A DNA stretch of 64,000 nucleotides from Lysobacter_L cavernae (lineage in GTDB: Bacteria; Pseudomonadota; Gammaproteobacteria; Xanthomonadales; Xanthomonadaceae). Position 1 is the stretch's first letter. Every line of letters begins with the position of its first letter. Under the pieces are notes generated by a model. The model was not told the DNA's origin, searched no databases, and worked only from the letters and a program-made list of their open reading frames with translations. The stretch is taken from positions 103,505 to 167,504 of the forward strand of contig NZ_JBHRXK010000006.1 of NCBI RefSeq assembly GCF_042648505.1. Reading direction: 5' to 3'. Positions 54,160 through 63,976 of this stretch are shown piece after piece. A program made the translations under genes and the position numbers.

Positions 54160-55332
54160 TCAGTCGAGCACGCGGCAGAACACCGCCTTGAGGTAGCGCG
54201 ACTCCGGCACCTGCGCCAGCCACGGGTGGTCGGCGCCGGCACCGGACACCTTCAGCACCTGCACGGTGCGGCCGGCGTAGAACGCCGCGCGGCGCAGCAT
54301 GTCGAGGAACTGCTCCTCGCTGACCAGGCCGGTGCACGAGAACGTCGCGAACAACCCGCCCGGCTTGACCACGCCCAGCGCCAGCTTGTTCATGTCGAGG
54401 TATTTCTTCAGCGCCGGGATCACCTGCTCGCGGTCGCGGGTCATCTTGGCCGGGTCGAGGATCACCACGTCGAACTGCTCGCCGGCGTTGCCCATGTCGC
54501 GCAGCCACGGAAAGATGTCGGCCTGCACGAACTTGACCTGGGCGCCGTTGAGCTTGGCGTTGCCCTTGGCGATGGCGAGCACGTCGGCATCGATGTCGAC
54601 GCCGATCACTTCCTCGGCGCCGCGCACCTTGGCGTACACGCCGAAGCCGCCGGTGTTGCAGCACAGGTCGAGCACGCGCTTGCCGGCCACCTGCTGCGAC
54701 AGCCACTGCCGGTTCTCGCGCTGGTCGGCGAAGAAGCCGGTCTTGTGCGCACCGGCCGGGTCGGCGCGGAACTTCACGCCGTACTCGGTGATCACGCTCG
54801 GCGGCACCGCCTCGGTGCCACGGAAATCGAAGCTCTCCTGCTTCTGCACGTGCTCGTCGGCGAAGGCGTAGAAGCGGCAGCCCGGGAACTGCTGCTTGAG
54901 CGCGTCGTAGATCCACTCGCGGTAGCGGTACGCGCCGGCGCTGAAGAACTCCACCACCAGCAGGTCGCCGTAACGGTCGACCACCAGGCCGCTGATGCCG
55001 TCGCCCTCGCTGTGCACCACGCGCCAGGCGTCGCTGACTTCGTCGAGCTTGAGCACGTCGCGGCGCAGCGACACCGCATCGGCGATGCGGCGTGCGAACC
55101 AGCCAGCGTCGACGTCGATGTCCGGGTCGCCTTCGAGCATGCGCAGGGCGATGCGCGAGTGGCCGTTGTAGAAGCCGCGGCCGATCCAGTCGCCGTCGAC
55201 GCCGAACACGTCGACGATCTGGCCCGATTTGGGGCGGGTGGCGGGCTTGTCGACGAGGCGTTGGAAGATCCAGGGGTGGGTGGACTTCCAGGCGTTCTTG
55301 AGGCGTACGGTGGGGTTGGCGATGACGTTCAT
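54160..55332 (-). CDS. rlmI: Class I rRNA methyltransferase, RlmI-like
   Basis: The 390-residue protein has an N-terminal PUA-like domain (FQRLVDKPATRPKSGQIVDV), a middle EEHEE-type domain, and a SAM-binding Rossmann domain (DLCCNTGGFGVYAKV; EVIGVDIDADVLAIAK; VVILDPAKM; and the catalytic TFSCTGLVSEE). The DPAK and SCTG motifs are those of RlmI, which makes m5C1962 in 23S rRNA. Only the RlmI assignment over its close relatives is uncertain. It converges with the MBL gene across 9 bases. Confidence 0.88.
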   Translation of the reverse strand: MNVIANPTVRLKNAWKSTHPWIFQRLVDKPATRPKSGQIVDVFGVDGDWIGRGFYNGHSRIALRMLEGDPDIDVDAGWFARRIADAVSLRRDVLKLDEVSDAWRVVHSEGDGISGLVVDRYGDLLVVEFFSAGAYRYREWIYDALKQQFPGCRFYAFADEHVQKQESFDFRGTEAVPPSVITEYGVKFRADPAGAHKTGFFADQRENRQWLSQQVAGKRVLDLCCNTGGFGVYAKVRGAEEVIGVDIDADVLAIAKGNAKLNGAQVKFVQADIFPWLRDMGNAGEQFDVVILDPAKMTRDREQVIPALKKYLDMNKLALGVVKPGGLFATFSCTGLVSEEQFLDMLRRAAFYAGRTVQVLKVSGAGADHPWLAQVPESRYLKAVFCRVLD

Positions 55333-55383
55333 CGCGGCATTTTACGGGCGCGGGGTCTCAGCCGCTCGATTCGCCTCGCACGC

Positions 55384-55475
55384 CGTCATCCTGCGGAGGC
55401 GGGAACCCCGCGACTTTGTCTTTCGCCCCGGGAGCCCTCGTGGGAGCCACGACACCCGCCTTCGTGGGCATGACG
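55384..55475. repeat. Degenerate REP-like pair
   Basis: GTCATCCTGCGGAGGCGGGAA and an inverted CCCGCCTTCGTGGGCATGAC are decayed copies of the 3325-3439 doublet, in the divergent gap before the rhomboid gene. Confidence 0.6.
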
Positions 55476-55561
55476 AGCCGCGGGTCTGGCCCATTCACGG
55501 GACGCAGAAGCCCGTCCCGCACCGGCTTGCAATCGCCGTGCAGCGGAGCAATCTGATTCCC

Positions 55562-56341
55562 ATGCACCTGCCCACCCCCGATGCTGTCCCCGACACCCCG
55601 GCCCAGCGCGCGGCCGACCGCGGCCGCTGGCTGCGCGCCTTCAACGCCAGCCTGGCCTTCGTGCTGCTGCTGGCCGCCGTGTTCAGCGCCCAAGGCAGCT
55701 TCGACGTCGCCGCCTGGACCGTGCAGCCGTGGTCGCTGGGCGGCCTGCGCGGGCTGTTGACCGCGCCGTTGCTGCACGGTTCGTTCGAGCACCTGGCCGC
55801 CAACGCGATCGCGCTGCTGATGCTGGGCACCCTGGCCGGCGGCCTGTACCCGCGCGCGACACTGCGCGCGCTGCCGCTGATCTGGCTTGGCTCCGGCCTC
55901 GGCGCCTGGTTGCTTGGCGACCCGGGCTCGCAGCACCTGGGCGCCAGCGGGCTCAGCCATGGCCTGATGTTCCTGGTGTTCGTGCTCGGCCTGCTGCGCC
56001 GCGACCGGCCGTCGATCGCCGCGGCGATGATGGCCTTCATGTTCTACGGCGGCATGCTGCTGACGATCCTGCCGCGCGAGCCGGGCGTGTCCTGGCAGGC
56101 CCACCTCGGCGGCGCCGCGGCCGGCGTGCTGGCGGCGTGGCTGTTCCGGCGCGCCGACCCGCTGGCGCCGCGCAAGCGCTACAGCTGGGAGGACGAGGAC
56201 GAAGGCCTGGTGCCGGCCCACGACCAGCTTGAACACACCGAACTGGAGCCACCGAGTCCGCGCGAGGTGCCGGTGCTGTGGCAGCGCTCGGACCCGGAGA
56301 CCGGCACCGTGCTGCGGTTCCCGCCGCGCCGCGAACCCTGA
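55562..56341 (+). CDS. Rhomboid-family intramembrane serine protease
   Basis: The 259-residue protein has six membrane segments and the rhomboid motifs HGSFEHLAANAIAL, the catalytic Ser129 in GASG and His181 in WQAHLGGAAAG. The C-terminal 60 residues are an acidic cytoplasmic tail (YSWEDEDEGLVPAHDQ). ATG 55562 is chosen because it gives a normal rhomboid length. Rhomboids cleave membrane proteins within helices; no substrate is evident nearby. Confidence 0.9.
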   Translation: MHLPTPDAVPDTPAQRAADRGRWLRAFNASLAFVLLLAAVFSAQGSFDVAAWTVQPWSLGGLRGLLTAPLLHGSFEHLAANAIALLMLGTLAGGLYPRATLRALPLIWLGSGLGAWLLGDPGSQHLGASGLSHGLMFLVFVLGLLRRDRPSIAAAMMAFMFYGGMLLTILPREPGVSWQAHLGGAAAGVLAAWLFRRADPLAPRKRYSWEDEDEGLVPAHDQLEHTELEPPSPREVPVLWQRSDPETGTVLRFPPRREP

Positions 56342-56377
56342 GCGGCGCGCACACCTGATCGATCACAGGAGTTGGCC

Positions 56378-56815
56378 ATGCCTGCAGCGGACGTGTTCGA
56401 GGGCGGTTGCCTGTGCGGTGACGTCCGTTACCGCACCAGCGCCGCGCCGTTACGCGGCGTGATCTGCCACTGCGCGATGTGCCGCCGGCATTCGGGCGCA
56501 CCAGCGCTTGCGTTCGTGCACTTTCCGAAAGCAGCCTTCGCCTGGCTCGGCGCCGCGCCGCGCTGGTACCGCTCGTCCGCGGCCGCCGAGCGCGGCTTCT
56601 GCGCGCAGTGCGGCAGCACCGTGGCAATGCGCGAGGACGTGCTCGACGACCGCGTGCAGGTCTGCGTCGGCAGCCTCGACACGCCGGAACGGGTGCGCAT
56701 CGACGACCACGTGTGGACGCGACAGCAGATCGCCTGGTTCCGCATCGACGATGCCTTGCCGCGCTTCGCCGGCAGCAGCACGGCGGTGCCGACGCGCGCC
56801 GCCAACCCGCCGTGA
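56378..56815 (+). CDS. GFA-family (glutathione-dependent formaldehyde-activating-like) protein
   Basis: The 145-residue protein has the GFA zinc motifs GGCLCGDVRYR, ICHCAMCRRHSG and FCAQCGSTVAM. AGGAG lies 6 bases before ATG 56378, which is preferred to an in-frame TTG two codons upstream. Founding members (Gfa) join glutathione and formaldehyde, but most family members have no shown activity. It follows the rhomboid gene by 36 bases. Confidence 0.9.
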   Translation: MPAADVFEGGCLCGDVRYRTSAAPLRGVICHCAMCRRHSGAPALAFVHFPKAAFAWLGAAPRWYRSSAAAERGFCAQCGSTVAMREDVLDDRVQVCVGSLDTPERVRIDDHVWTRQQIAWFRIDDALPRFAGSSTAVPTRAANPP

Positions 56816-56827
56816 TCGACCCGGCGG

Positions 56828-57472
56828 CTAGCCGGTGCCGAGCTGGCGGTCGTGCAGACGCGACCACAGCAGCAGCGACACGATCGCGCCGCACAGGCAG
56901 GTGAACATGTCCCACTGCGTGTCCCAGGCATCGCCCTGGGTGGCGAGGAACGCATCGGCGTCGCTGCCGAAAGCCAACGCCGCCCACCATTCGATCAACT
57001 CGAACAGCGCGCTGAAGCTCAGCGCCGATGCCAGCACCAGGTACACCAGCCAGCCGCCGCGGTGCAGTGGCGTGCAGCGCAGCAGCAACTCGCGCGCCAG
57101 GATCGCCGGCACGAAGCCCTGCATGAAATGGCCGATGCGGTCCCAGGGATTGCGCGTCAGGTCGAACGTGTCGCGCAGCCAGAACCCCAGCGGCGTTTCC
57201 GCGTAGGTGTAGGCGCCGCCGTAGATCAGCACCAGCGCGTGCGCGGCGAGCAGCCAGCACAGCAGCCGCGTCAACGGCAAGCCAGGCCAGGCCCACAGCA
57301 CCAGCGGCAGGCCGACGATCACCCATACCACTTCCATCAACCAGGTCAGGCGGTCCTTGGGCGCGATCGCCGACGCGAGCAGGGCGCCGGCGACGAGGGC
57401 GACCAGCAACCAGGCCTCACGCCGCGTCGGTGGCCGGGCAATCGGGGTGACGGGCATCGTTGCGCTGCTCAT
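56828..57472 (-). CDS. DUF2238 membrane protein (YjdF-like)
   Basis: The 214-residue protein has six membrane segments and the DUF2238 marks NPWDRIGHFMQGFVPAILARE, LFELIEWWAALAF and QGDAWDTQWDM. ATG 57472 is chosen because codons before it lack the family's pattern. Members are of unknown function. It converges with the GFA gene and is divergent from the M28 peptidase gene. Confidence 0.88.
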   Translation of the reverse strand: MSSATMPVTPIARPPTRREAWLLVALVAGALLASAIAPKDRLTWLMEVVWVIVGLPLVLWAWPGLPLTRLLCWLLAAHALVLIYGGAYTYAETPLGFWLRDTFDLTRNPWDRIGHFMQGFVPAILARELLLRCTPLHRGGWLVYLVLASALSFSALFELIEWWAALAFGSDADAFLATQGDAWDTQWDMFTCLCGAIVSLLLWSRLHDRQLGTG

Positions 57473-57602
57473 TGGGCACTCTTCATCGCGGCACTCCTCA
57501 TCGCGACGCTCCTTCGTGGCCACCGAGCATAGCCCGTGCGGCATTTGGCGCCGTCCGGCACCGGTGCTAGCGTCGCCGCTCGTCTTCCTCCGGAACGGCC
57601 GC

Positions 57603-59246
57603 ATGCGCATAGCCGCGTCGATCAGCCTCGCCCTCCTGCTGGCCGCCTGCCAACGCGAGGCGCCCCCCGCCGCGAAGGAGCCCTACGACGCCCGCGCCGG
57701 TGCCGATGCGCGCCGCATCGAGGCCGACGTGCGCTTCTTGGCCGACGACCTGCTCGAAGGCCGCGAGGCCGGCACGCGCGGCTACGACCTGGCATCACTG
57801 TACGTGGCGCAGCGTTTCCGCGCGCTCGGCCTGGCCCCGGCCGGCGAGGACGGCAGCTACTACCAGCGCGTGCCGATGCTGCGTGGCGTAACCCTGGCCG
57901 AGGGCAATGCGCTGGTGATCCACCGCGACGGCGTCAGCCGCACGCTGGCGTTCCGCGAGCAGTTCCTGCCCGCCACCAACTTCAACGCGGCCGCGGCCGA
58001 CATCGAGGCGCCGGCGGTGTTCGTGGGGCAGGGCGTGTACGCGCCCGAACTCGACCACGACGACTACGCCGGCGTCGACGTCAAGGGCAAGATCGCGGTG
58101 ATGTTCGGCGGCGCGCCGGCGCGCTTCGACAACGACCGCCGTGCGTTCCATTCCTCCGGCCGCACCAAGGCGCAGGAACTGGTGCGCCGTGGCGCGGTCG
58201 GCCTGATCCTGGTGCAGACCGACGAAGAACAGCGGCGGCACCCGTGGGCGCGCATCGCCGGCCAGTGGGACCGCCCGGCGATGCGCCTGCGCGATGCCGA
58301 CGGCAAGGGCGTGGACACCTGGCCGCAACTGCGCGCGATGGCCCAGGTCAGCGCCGCCAGCGCCGACGCGCTGCTCGCGACCAACGGTCGTACTACCCCG
58401 CAGCTGTTCAAGGCGCTCGCCGACGGCCAGCTGCGCGCGTTCGATCTGCCCGGCAGCGTGCGCCTGGCCGCGCGCACCGCCATCACCCCGGTCGAATCAC
58501 GCAATGTGGTCGCCCGTCTCGACGGCGCCGGCAGGCAGGCCGAACACGTCGTCTTCAGTGCTCACCTCGACCACCTCGGCATCGGCGCGCCGGTCGATGG
58601 CGGCACGCAGCCGCAAGACAGGATCTACAACGGCGCGCTCGACAACGCGCTGGGCATCGCGGTGATGCTGGAGGCCGCCAACCACCTGGCGCATGCGCCG
58701 GCACCGCTGCAGCGCTCGCTGCTGTTCGTCGCGGTGACCGCCGAGGAGAAGGGCCTGCTCGGCGCCGAGTGGTTTGCCCAGCACCCGACCGTGCGCGGCT
58801 CGCTCGTCGCCAACGTCAACATGGACATGCCGATGCTGCTGGCACCGACCCGCGACGTGGTGCCGATCGGCCTCGAGCACTCCACGCTGCAGCCGCTGGT
58901 GCAGCAGGCAGCGAAGGAGATCGGCGTGGCGCTGTCGCCGGACCCGGCGCCGCAGGAGGTGGTGTTCGTGCGCAGCGACCAGTACGCCTTCGTCCGCGCC
59001 GGCGTGCCGGCGGTGTACCTCGACGCCGGTTACAGCGGCGATGCCAGGGCACTCCAGGACGCCTTCCTGCGGCAGCACTACCACCAGCCCAGCGACGACG
59101 CCACGCAACCGATCCAGTACGCCGACGCCGCGCGCCTGGCGCAGCTCAATGCCCGCATCGGCCAGCTGATCGCCGACGCGCCGCAACGACCGGCCTGGAA
59201 CGCCGGCGACTTCTTCGGCGAAAAGTTCGCCAAGCCATCCCCCTGA
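57603..59246 (+). CDS. M28-family zinc aminopeptidase, lipoprotein
   Basis: The 547-residue protein has a lipoprotein signal (SLALLLAAC, Cys17) and a PA domain insert (VGQGVYAPELDHDDYAGVDV) within an M28 peptidase: metal ligands in SAHLDHLG, NGALDNALG and the Asp of VNMDMPM, catalytic Glu-Glu in TAEEKGLLGAEWF and last His in HYHQPSD. It removes N-terminal residues from peptides in the periplasm. It is the first gene after the divergent DUF2238 gene and shares a strand with the ABC genes downstream. Confidence 0.92.
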   Translation: MRIAASISLALLLAACQREAPPAAKEPYDARAGADARRIEADVRFLADDLLEGREAGTRGYDLASLYVAQRFRALGLAPAGEDGSYYQRVPMLRGVTLAEGNALVIHRDGVSRTLAFREQFLPATNFNAAAADIEAPAVFVGQGVYAPELDHDDYAGVDVKGKIAVMFGGAPARFDNDRRAFHSSGRTKAQELVRRGAVGLILVQTDEEQRRHPWARIAGQWDRPAMRLRDADGKGVDTWPQLRAMAQVSAASADALLATNGRTTPQLFKALADGQLRAFDLPGSVRLAARTAITPVESRNVVARLDGAGRQAEHVVFSAHLDHLGIGAPVDGGTQPQDRIYNGALDNALGIAVMLEAANHLAHAPAPLQRSLLFVAVTAEEKGLLGAEWFAQHPTVRGSLVANVNMDMPMLLAPTRDVVPIGLEHSTLQPLVQQAAKEIGVALSPDPAPQEVVFVRSDQYAFVRAGVPAVYLDAGYSGDARALQDAFLRQHYHQPSDDATQPIQYADAARLAQLNARIGQLIADAPQRPAWNAGDFFGEKFAKPSP

Positions 59247-59255
59247 CGACACCAC

Positions 59256-60236
59256 ATGCACAGGCACTGGCACCCGTGGTTCCGACAGTGGCGGCTTGAA
59301 CGCCGGCATCGTGGCGGCGCGTGGTCGCTCGCGCGCTGGACAGCGGGCCTGGCGGTCGTGATCGCGCCGCTGGTGGCGTTGGCGGACGAGGGCGCACACG
59401 CTGCGCTGGCCGGCGCGGGTCTGCGGTGGTTCGTGCATTGGCCGCTGGCGATCGGCGTGACACTGGCGATGCTGGCGCACATCGCGGTGCGCACGCGCCT
59501 GCGCCCGCTCGCGCACGAACTGCGCAGCGGCTGGTGGGCCGCCATGCCCATCGCGCCACGATCCACCACGCAGGCACTGGTCATCGTTGGCGCCGTCATC
59601 GCGCTGGTGGCGTCGCTGGCCGGTGCGCTGGTGCTGGCCTTGCTGGCGTTGGCCGCACGTTCGCCGGCTCCGTTCACCGCCGCCGTCGGTGTGCTGGTCT
59701 CGGGCATCGCCTCCGGCGCTGCGCTGGGCGTGGCGGCATCGCTGCGCCGCACACCACCCGCGCGCATCGACGGACGCCGCCGTCCGCTGTGGCGGCTGGC
59801 TGCGCTCAACGATGCGCGGCTGCCTCACCTGTTCGACTGGCAGCATCGCGCCGCCGTACTGCGATGGCGGCGCGGCAACGGCACTTCGGTGATCGCGATG
59901 GCGATGCTGCTGTTGCCTGGTGGCGCGACGCCCGCCGGCGCGTCCGGCCTGCTGTTGCTGGCGACCGTGCTGGCCTGGTTCCGTGCGGCGCTGACCGGCG
60001 CCAGCGAAGCGGCGACACAAGCGGCAGTGTTGATGCGTGCACTGCCGTTGACCCCGCACGACCGTCGGCGCGCGCTGCTGCGCTATCCGCTGTTCGCCAC
60101 CGCGTGCGCGTTGTCGTGGTGCGCGCTTGCAGTCGCGCTGCTCGGACCTGGCGTGGAACTGGCGCTGCTGGTCGCCACGATGGTGCTGGCGGCGGCGTTG
60201 CGTCCGGCCGTGTCCCTGTGGCGTGCGAGCCGGTGA
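59256..60236 (+). CDS. Membrane protein of ABC exporter, unrecognised family
   Basis: The 326-residue protein has seven or eight predicted membrane segments (for example WTAGLAVVIAPLVALADE and FVHWPLAIGVTLAMLAHIAV) and no recognised domain. It ends 7 bases before the first start of the ABC ATPase, so it is probably its membrane partner, as in ABC-2-type exporters. It starts 9 bases after the M28 gene. Nothing more specific can be said. Confidence 0.68.
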   Translation: MHRHWHPWFRQWRLERRHRGGAWSLARWTAGLAVVIAPLVALADEGAHAALAGAGLRWFVHWPLAIGVTLAMLAHIAVRTRLRPLAHELRSGWWAAMPIAPRSTTQALVIVGAVIALVASLAGALVLALLALAARSPAPFTAAVGVLVSGIASGAALGVAASLRRTPPARIDGRRRPLWRLAALNDARLPHLFDWQHRAAVLRWRRGNGTSVIAMAMLLLPGGATPAGASGLLLLATVLAWFRAALTGASEAATQAAVLMRALPLTPHDRRRALLRYPLFATACALSWCALAVALLGPGVELALLVATMVLAAALRPAVSLWRASR

Positions 60237-60243
60237 GGCCATG

Positions 60244-60962
<719 letters not shown>

Positions 60963-60966
<4 letters not shown>

Positions 60967-61058
60967 GCACACGCACGGCACACGGAGGATCGGCCTGCTC
61001 GTGCGCCCCGCCGCGCTGGCCTGGTGCCGCCGCCGGTGACCTTCGGCCGATGCGGTGA
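60963..61058 (+). pseudogene. Possible remnant of a third ABC-operon gene
   Basis: An ATG overlapping the ATPase stop by ATGA opens only 31 codons (MSTRTAHGGS...). A neighbouring frame over the same bases reads RIGLLVRPAALAW, which looks like the start of a membrane or regulatory protein. The pattern suggests a frameshifted and truncated gene, but it is weak evidence. Confidence 0.3.
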
Positions 61059-61109
61059 TGGGCGCGGCGTCTACACTCGCCGCTTTCCCTCCCGCAAAGA
61101 GCGTCCTTC

Positions 61110-62129
61110 ATGAGCCACTGGTACTTCGTTTCCGCCGGCAGCAGCCAGCGCATCGGCCCGCTTGATCCCGACGCCGCGCAGGCGCACGCCAAGGCCCACC
61201 CCAACGACCTGTGCTGGCGCGAGGGCCTGTCGGGTTGGCAGAAGGCGCGGGCGATGCCCGAGTTCGCCGAGGCCGTGGAGACTACCGCGCCACAGCTGCC
61301 GCCGCTGCCGTCGGCGGCGAGCCGGCGCAGCGACGAGATCGACTTCCGCATCGTCGGCAACGACATGCCGTTCGTCGAGGTCGAGCTGGACCCGGGCGAG
61401 AGCGCGATCGCCGAAGCCGGCGCGCTGATGTACAAGGACGCGCACGTGCAAATGGACACCGTGTTCGGCGACGGCTCGCACACGGGGCAGGGCGGTGGCT
61501 TCATGGACAAGCTGTTCTCGGCCGGCAAGCGCGTGCTGACCGGCGAGAGCCTGTTCACGACGATGTTCACCCACACCGGTCAGGGCAAGGCCAAGGTCGC
61601 CTTCGCCGCACCGTACCCGGGCACGGTGCTGGCGATGAAGCTCGACGAGCACGGCGGCCGCCTGATCTGCCAGAAGGACAGCTTCCTGGCCGGCGCGCGC
61701 GGCGTCACGGTCGGCATCCACCTGCAGCGCAAGATCCTCACCGGCCTGTTCGGCGGCGAGGGCTTCATCATGCAGAAGCTCGAAGGCGACGGCTGGGTGT
61801 TCGTGCACGCCGGCGGCACCCTGGTCGAGCGTGAACTGGCCTCCGGCGAACGCCTCGACGTCGACACCGGCTGCGTGATGGCCTACCACGCCACGGTCAG
61901 CATGGACGTGCGTCCGGTCGGCGGCATCAAGAGCATGCTGTTCGGCGGCGAGGGCGTGTTCCTGGCCACCCTGACCGGCCCCGGCAAGGTCTGGCTGCAG
62001 TCGCTGCCGTTCTCGCGCATGGCCGGGCGCATGCTGGCGGCGGCGCCGCAGGGCGGCGGCCAGGCCCGCGGCGAGGGCTCGGTGCTCGGCGGCCTGGGCC
62101 GCATGCTCGACGGCGACAACGGCTTCTGA
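61110..62129 (+). CDS. GYF_2-AIM24 fusion protein (TIGR00266 type)
   Basis: The 339-residue protein has an N-terminal GYF_2 domain (WYFVSAGSSQRIGPLDPDAA; LCWREGLSGWQKA) that binds proline-rich partners, a linker, then an AIM24/TIGR00266 domain (ESAIAEAGALMYKDAHVQMD; PGTVLAMKLDEHGGRLICQK; GKVWLQSLPFSRMAGRML). AIM24-type proteins form trimeric beta-structures and act near membranes in mitochondria; the bacterial role is unknown. It is cytosolic: no signal is seen. Confidence 0.88.
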   Translation: MSHWYFVSAGSSQRIGPLDPDAAQAHAKAHPNDLCWREGLSGWQKARAMPEFAEAVETTAPQLPPLPSAASRRSDEIDFRIVGNDMPFVEVELDPGESAIAEAGALMYKDAHVQMDTVFGDGSHTGQGGGFMDKLFSAGKRVLTGESLFTTMFTHTGQGKAKVAFAAPYPGTVLAMKLDEHGGRLICQKDSFLAGARGVTVGIHLQRKILTGLFGGEGFIMQKLEGDGWVFVHAGGTLVERELASGERLDVDTGCVMAYHATVSMDVRPVGGIKSMLFGGEGVFLATLTGPGKVWLQSLPFSRMAGRMLAAAPQGGGQARGEGSVLGGLGRMLDGDNGF

Positions 62130-62631
62130 TTGGTCCCTTACCCGCTCCACGAGATGTTTCCGTCGTTCCCGCGAAGGCGGGAACCCATGGACGTTGCTTC
62201 GATTCTCCGGCGGCGTAAACAAAACGTCCATGGATCTTCGATCCCCGGTCATTATTGATCCGGCCCGAATTTTGTTTCATGTAGGAGCGGCCTTAGCCGC
62301 GAGCTTTTCGCGTGCCCACGGGCGTCCACCCAAAGCTCGCGGCTGAAGCCGCTCCTACAACGCTTCATTTGAGGGCCGGGTCAATAGGCATAGCCGATGA
62401 CGCCCAACGCCGCGCGCAGCTAATGGCTCGCAAGCAGCGACACCTTGCCCCCGCCTTCGCGGGGATGACGGCATTGAAGGGTTCGACATGGCCCGTGGTC
62501 GTTGCTACGGCAGCAGGTAGCCCGGGTATGCCGGCGTAGCGTGTCCCGGGTGTGGCCTTACCCGGTCTACGGCAGACAGTCAGATTCGCCCGTGCGCGTA
62601 GCTGTATGCTGCGCCGCTGATCGCACCCACC
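62130..62631. repeat. Nested dispersed repeats, no gene
   Basis: This 502-base gap holds: one REP-like arm (62160-62187) and a facing arm (62448-62471); between them a CCATGGACGTT/AACGTCCATGG inverted repeat (62185-62195 and 62223-62233) and a different doublet (62281-62359) of GTAGGAGCGGCTTCAGCC-type arms, inverted with two mismatches over 27 bases. A GGCTCGCAAGC segment shared with the 24285 hairpin lies at 62426. Confidence 0.75.
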
Positions 62632-63663
62632 ATGCCTCCGATGAAGTCACTCCCTCTGCTGCTGGCCGTCCTCGTGTCCGCACTCGCCGCCTGCGGAGGC
62701 GACAACGTCAAGCCGGCCCCGCCGCCGGCGGTGGTGACGCCGCCTGCGCCGGCGCCGAAAGTCCGCATCGGCCTCGCCCTCGGTGGCGGCGCGGCCAAGG
62801 GCTTCGCCCACATCGGCGTGATCAAGATGCTGGAAGCCAACGGCCTGCAGCCCGAAGTCGTCGCCGGCACCAGCGCCGGCAGCGTGGTCGGCGCGCTGTA
62901 CGCCAGCGGCATGGACGTCTTCGCGATGCAGCAGCATGCCATCGCCCTCGACGAGGCCAGCATCCGCGATGTCAGCCTGTTCTCCGGCGGCGTGGTCAAA
63001 GGCCAGAAGCTGCAGGACTACGTCAACGAACTGGTCGGCCAGCGCCCGATCGAACGCATGCCCAAGCCGTTCGTGGCAGTGGCGACCGCGCTGGAAACCG
63101 GTACCCGCACCTACTTCGTGCGCGGCAACACCGGCCAGGCGGTGCGCGCGTCGAGCAGCATCCCCGGCGTGTTCGAGCCGGTCGCGATCGGCAAGTTCCA
63201 CTACGTCGACGGCGGCGTGGTCAGCCCGGTGCCGGTCGACGCCGCGCGCCAGCTCGGCGCCGACTTCGTGATCGCCGTGGACATCTCCAGCAGGGCCAGC
63301 GGCAAGAACCCCGGCAGCGTGCTCGGCAACGTCAACCAGTCGATCACGATCATGGGGCAGAAGCTTGGCCAGCAGGAACTCGCGCGCGCCGACATCGTGA
63401 TCCGTCCGAAAGTGCTGGAGATCGGCGCGGCCGATTTCGAGCAGCGCCACAACGCGATCCTGCAGGGCGAGAAAGCCGCGCTGGCGGCGATGCCGCAGAT
63501 ACGCGCCAAGATCGCCCAACTGCAGCAGGCCCGCCTCGATGCCACCGCTGCGAACGCACGTGCGGCTCAGGCCGCCAAGCTCAAGGCGCAGTGTGCCGAG
63601 GCCGACAAGAAGTGGACCGCCAAGCTGCGGCGTGATCCCGCGTGCGTGGGTGTGAGTAACTGA
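62632..63663 (+). CDS. Patatin-like phospholipase lipoprotein (RssA-like)
   Basis: The 343-residue protein has a lipoprotein signal (SALAAC21) and a proline-rich linker before a patatin domain: oxyanion loop LALGGGAAKGFAHIGVI, nucleophile S81 in GTSAG and D193 in VDGGVVSP. The C-terminal part is a helix rich in Ala/Gln/Lys that may be coiled. ATG 62632 or 62641 may be used. Patatins are acyl hydrolases; the envelope location is inferred from the lipobox. Confidence 0.9.
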   Translation: MPPMKSLPLLLAVLVSALAACGGDNVKPAPPPAVVTPPAPAPKVRIGLALGGGAAKGFAHIGVIKMLEANGLQPEVVAGTSAGSVVGALYASGMDVFAMQQHAIALDEASIRDVSLFSGGVVKGQKLQDYVNELVGQRPIERMPKPFVAVATALETGTRTYFVRGNTGQAVRASSSIPGVFEPVAIGKFHYVDGGVVSPVPVDAARQLGADFVIAVDISSRASGKNPGSVLGNVNQSITIMGQKLGQQELARADIVIRPKVLEIGAADFEQRHNAILQGEKAALAAMPQIRAKIAQLQQARLDATAANARAAQAAKLKAQCAEADKKWTAKLRRDPACVGVSN

Positions 63664-63727
63664 CGGGGCGGGGTCGGTGGATTAGGCCGCGCCTCTAAGC
63701 AGTAGTCAGCCGCCAACCGGACTTTCC

Positions 63728-63976
63728 ATGAGACTTGTAGGAAGAATTTCCGACTGGAACGAGGACAAAGGCTACGGTTTTGTCTCGCCGCATGACGGCG
63801 GAGACCGCGCCTTTGTCCATATCAAAGCATTTCAGTTCGGATCCCGTAGGCCGGTTGACGGTGACCTCATCTCGTACTCGGAATCAAAAGATGCACGCGG
63901 CCGGGTAATCCCCCCACTTTTAGCAGTCGCCAAAAGTGGAGCTAAGCGGCCATCGCCAGCTTCATCGCCGGGGTGA
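63728..63976 (+). pseudogene. Cold-shock domain gene truncated by IS3-family element
   Basis: Residues 1 to about 58 are a cold-shock domain (VGRISDWNEDKGYGFVSPHD; DRAFVHIKAFQ; DGDLISYSESKDARGR), as in the N-terminal part of CSD-DUF1294 proteins of related bacteria. After DARGR the frame runs into IS sequence and stops at 63976, so the C-terminal part (normally a membrane DUF1294 domain) is lost or lies beyond the element. RNA binding by the CSD could persist. Confidence 0.75.
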
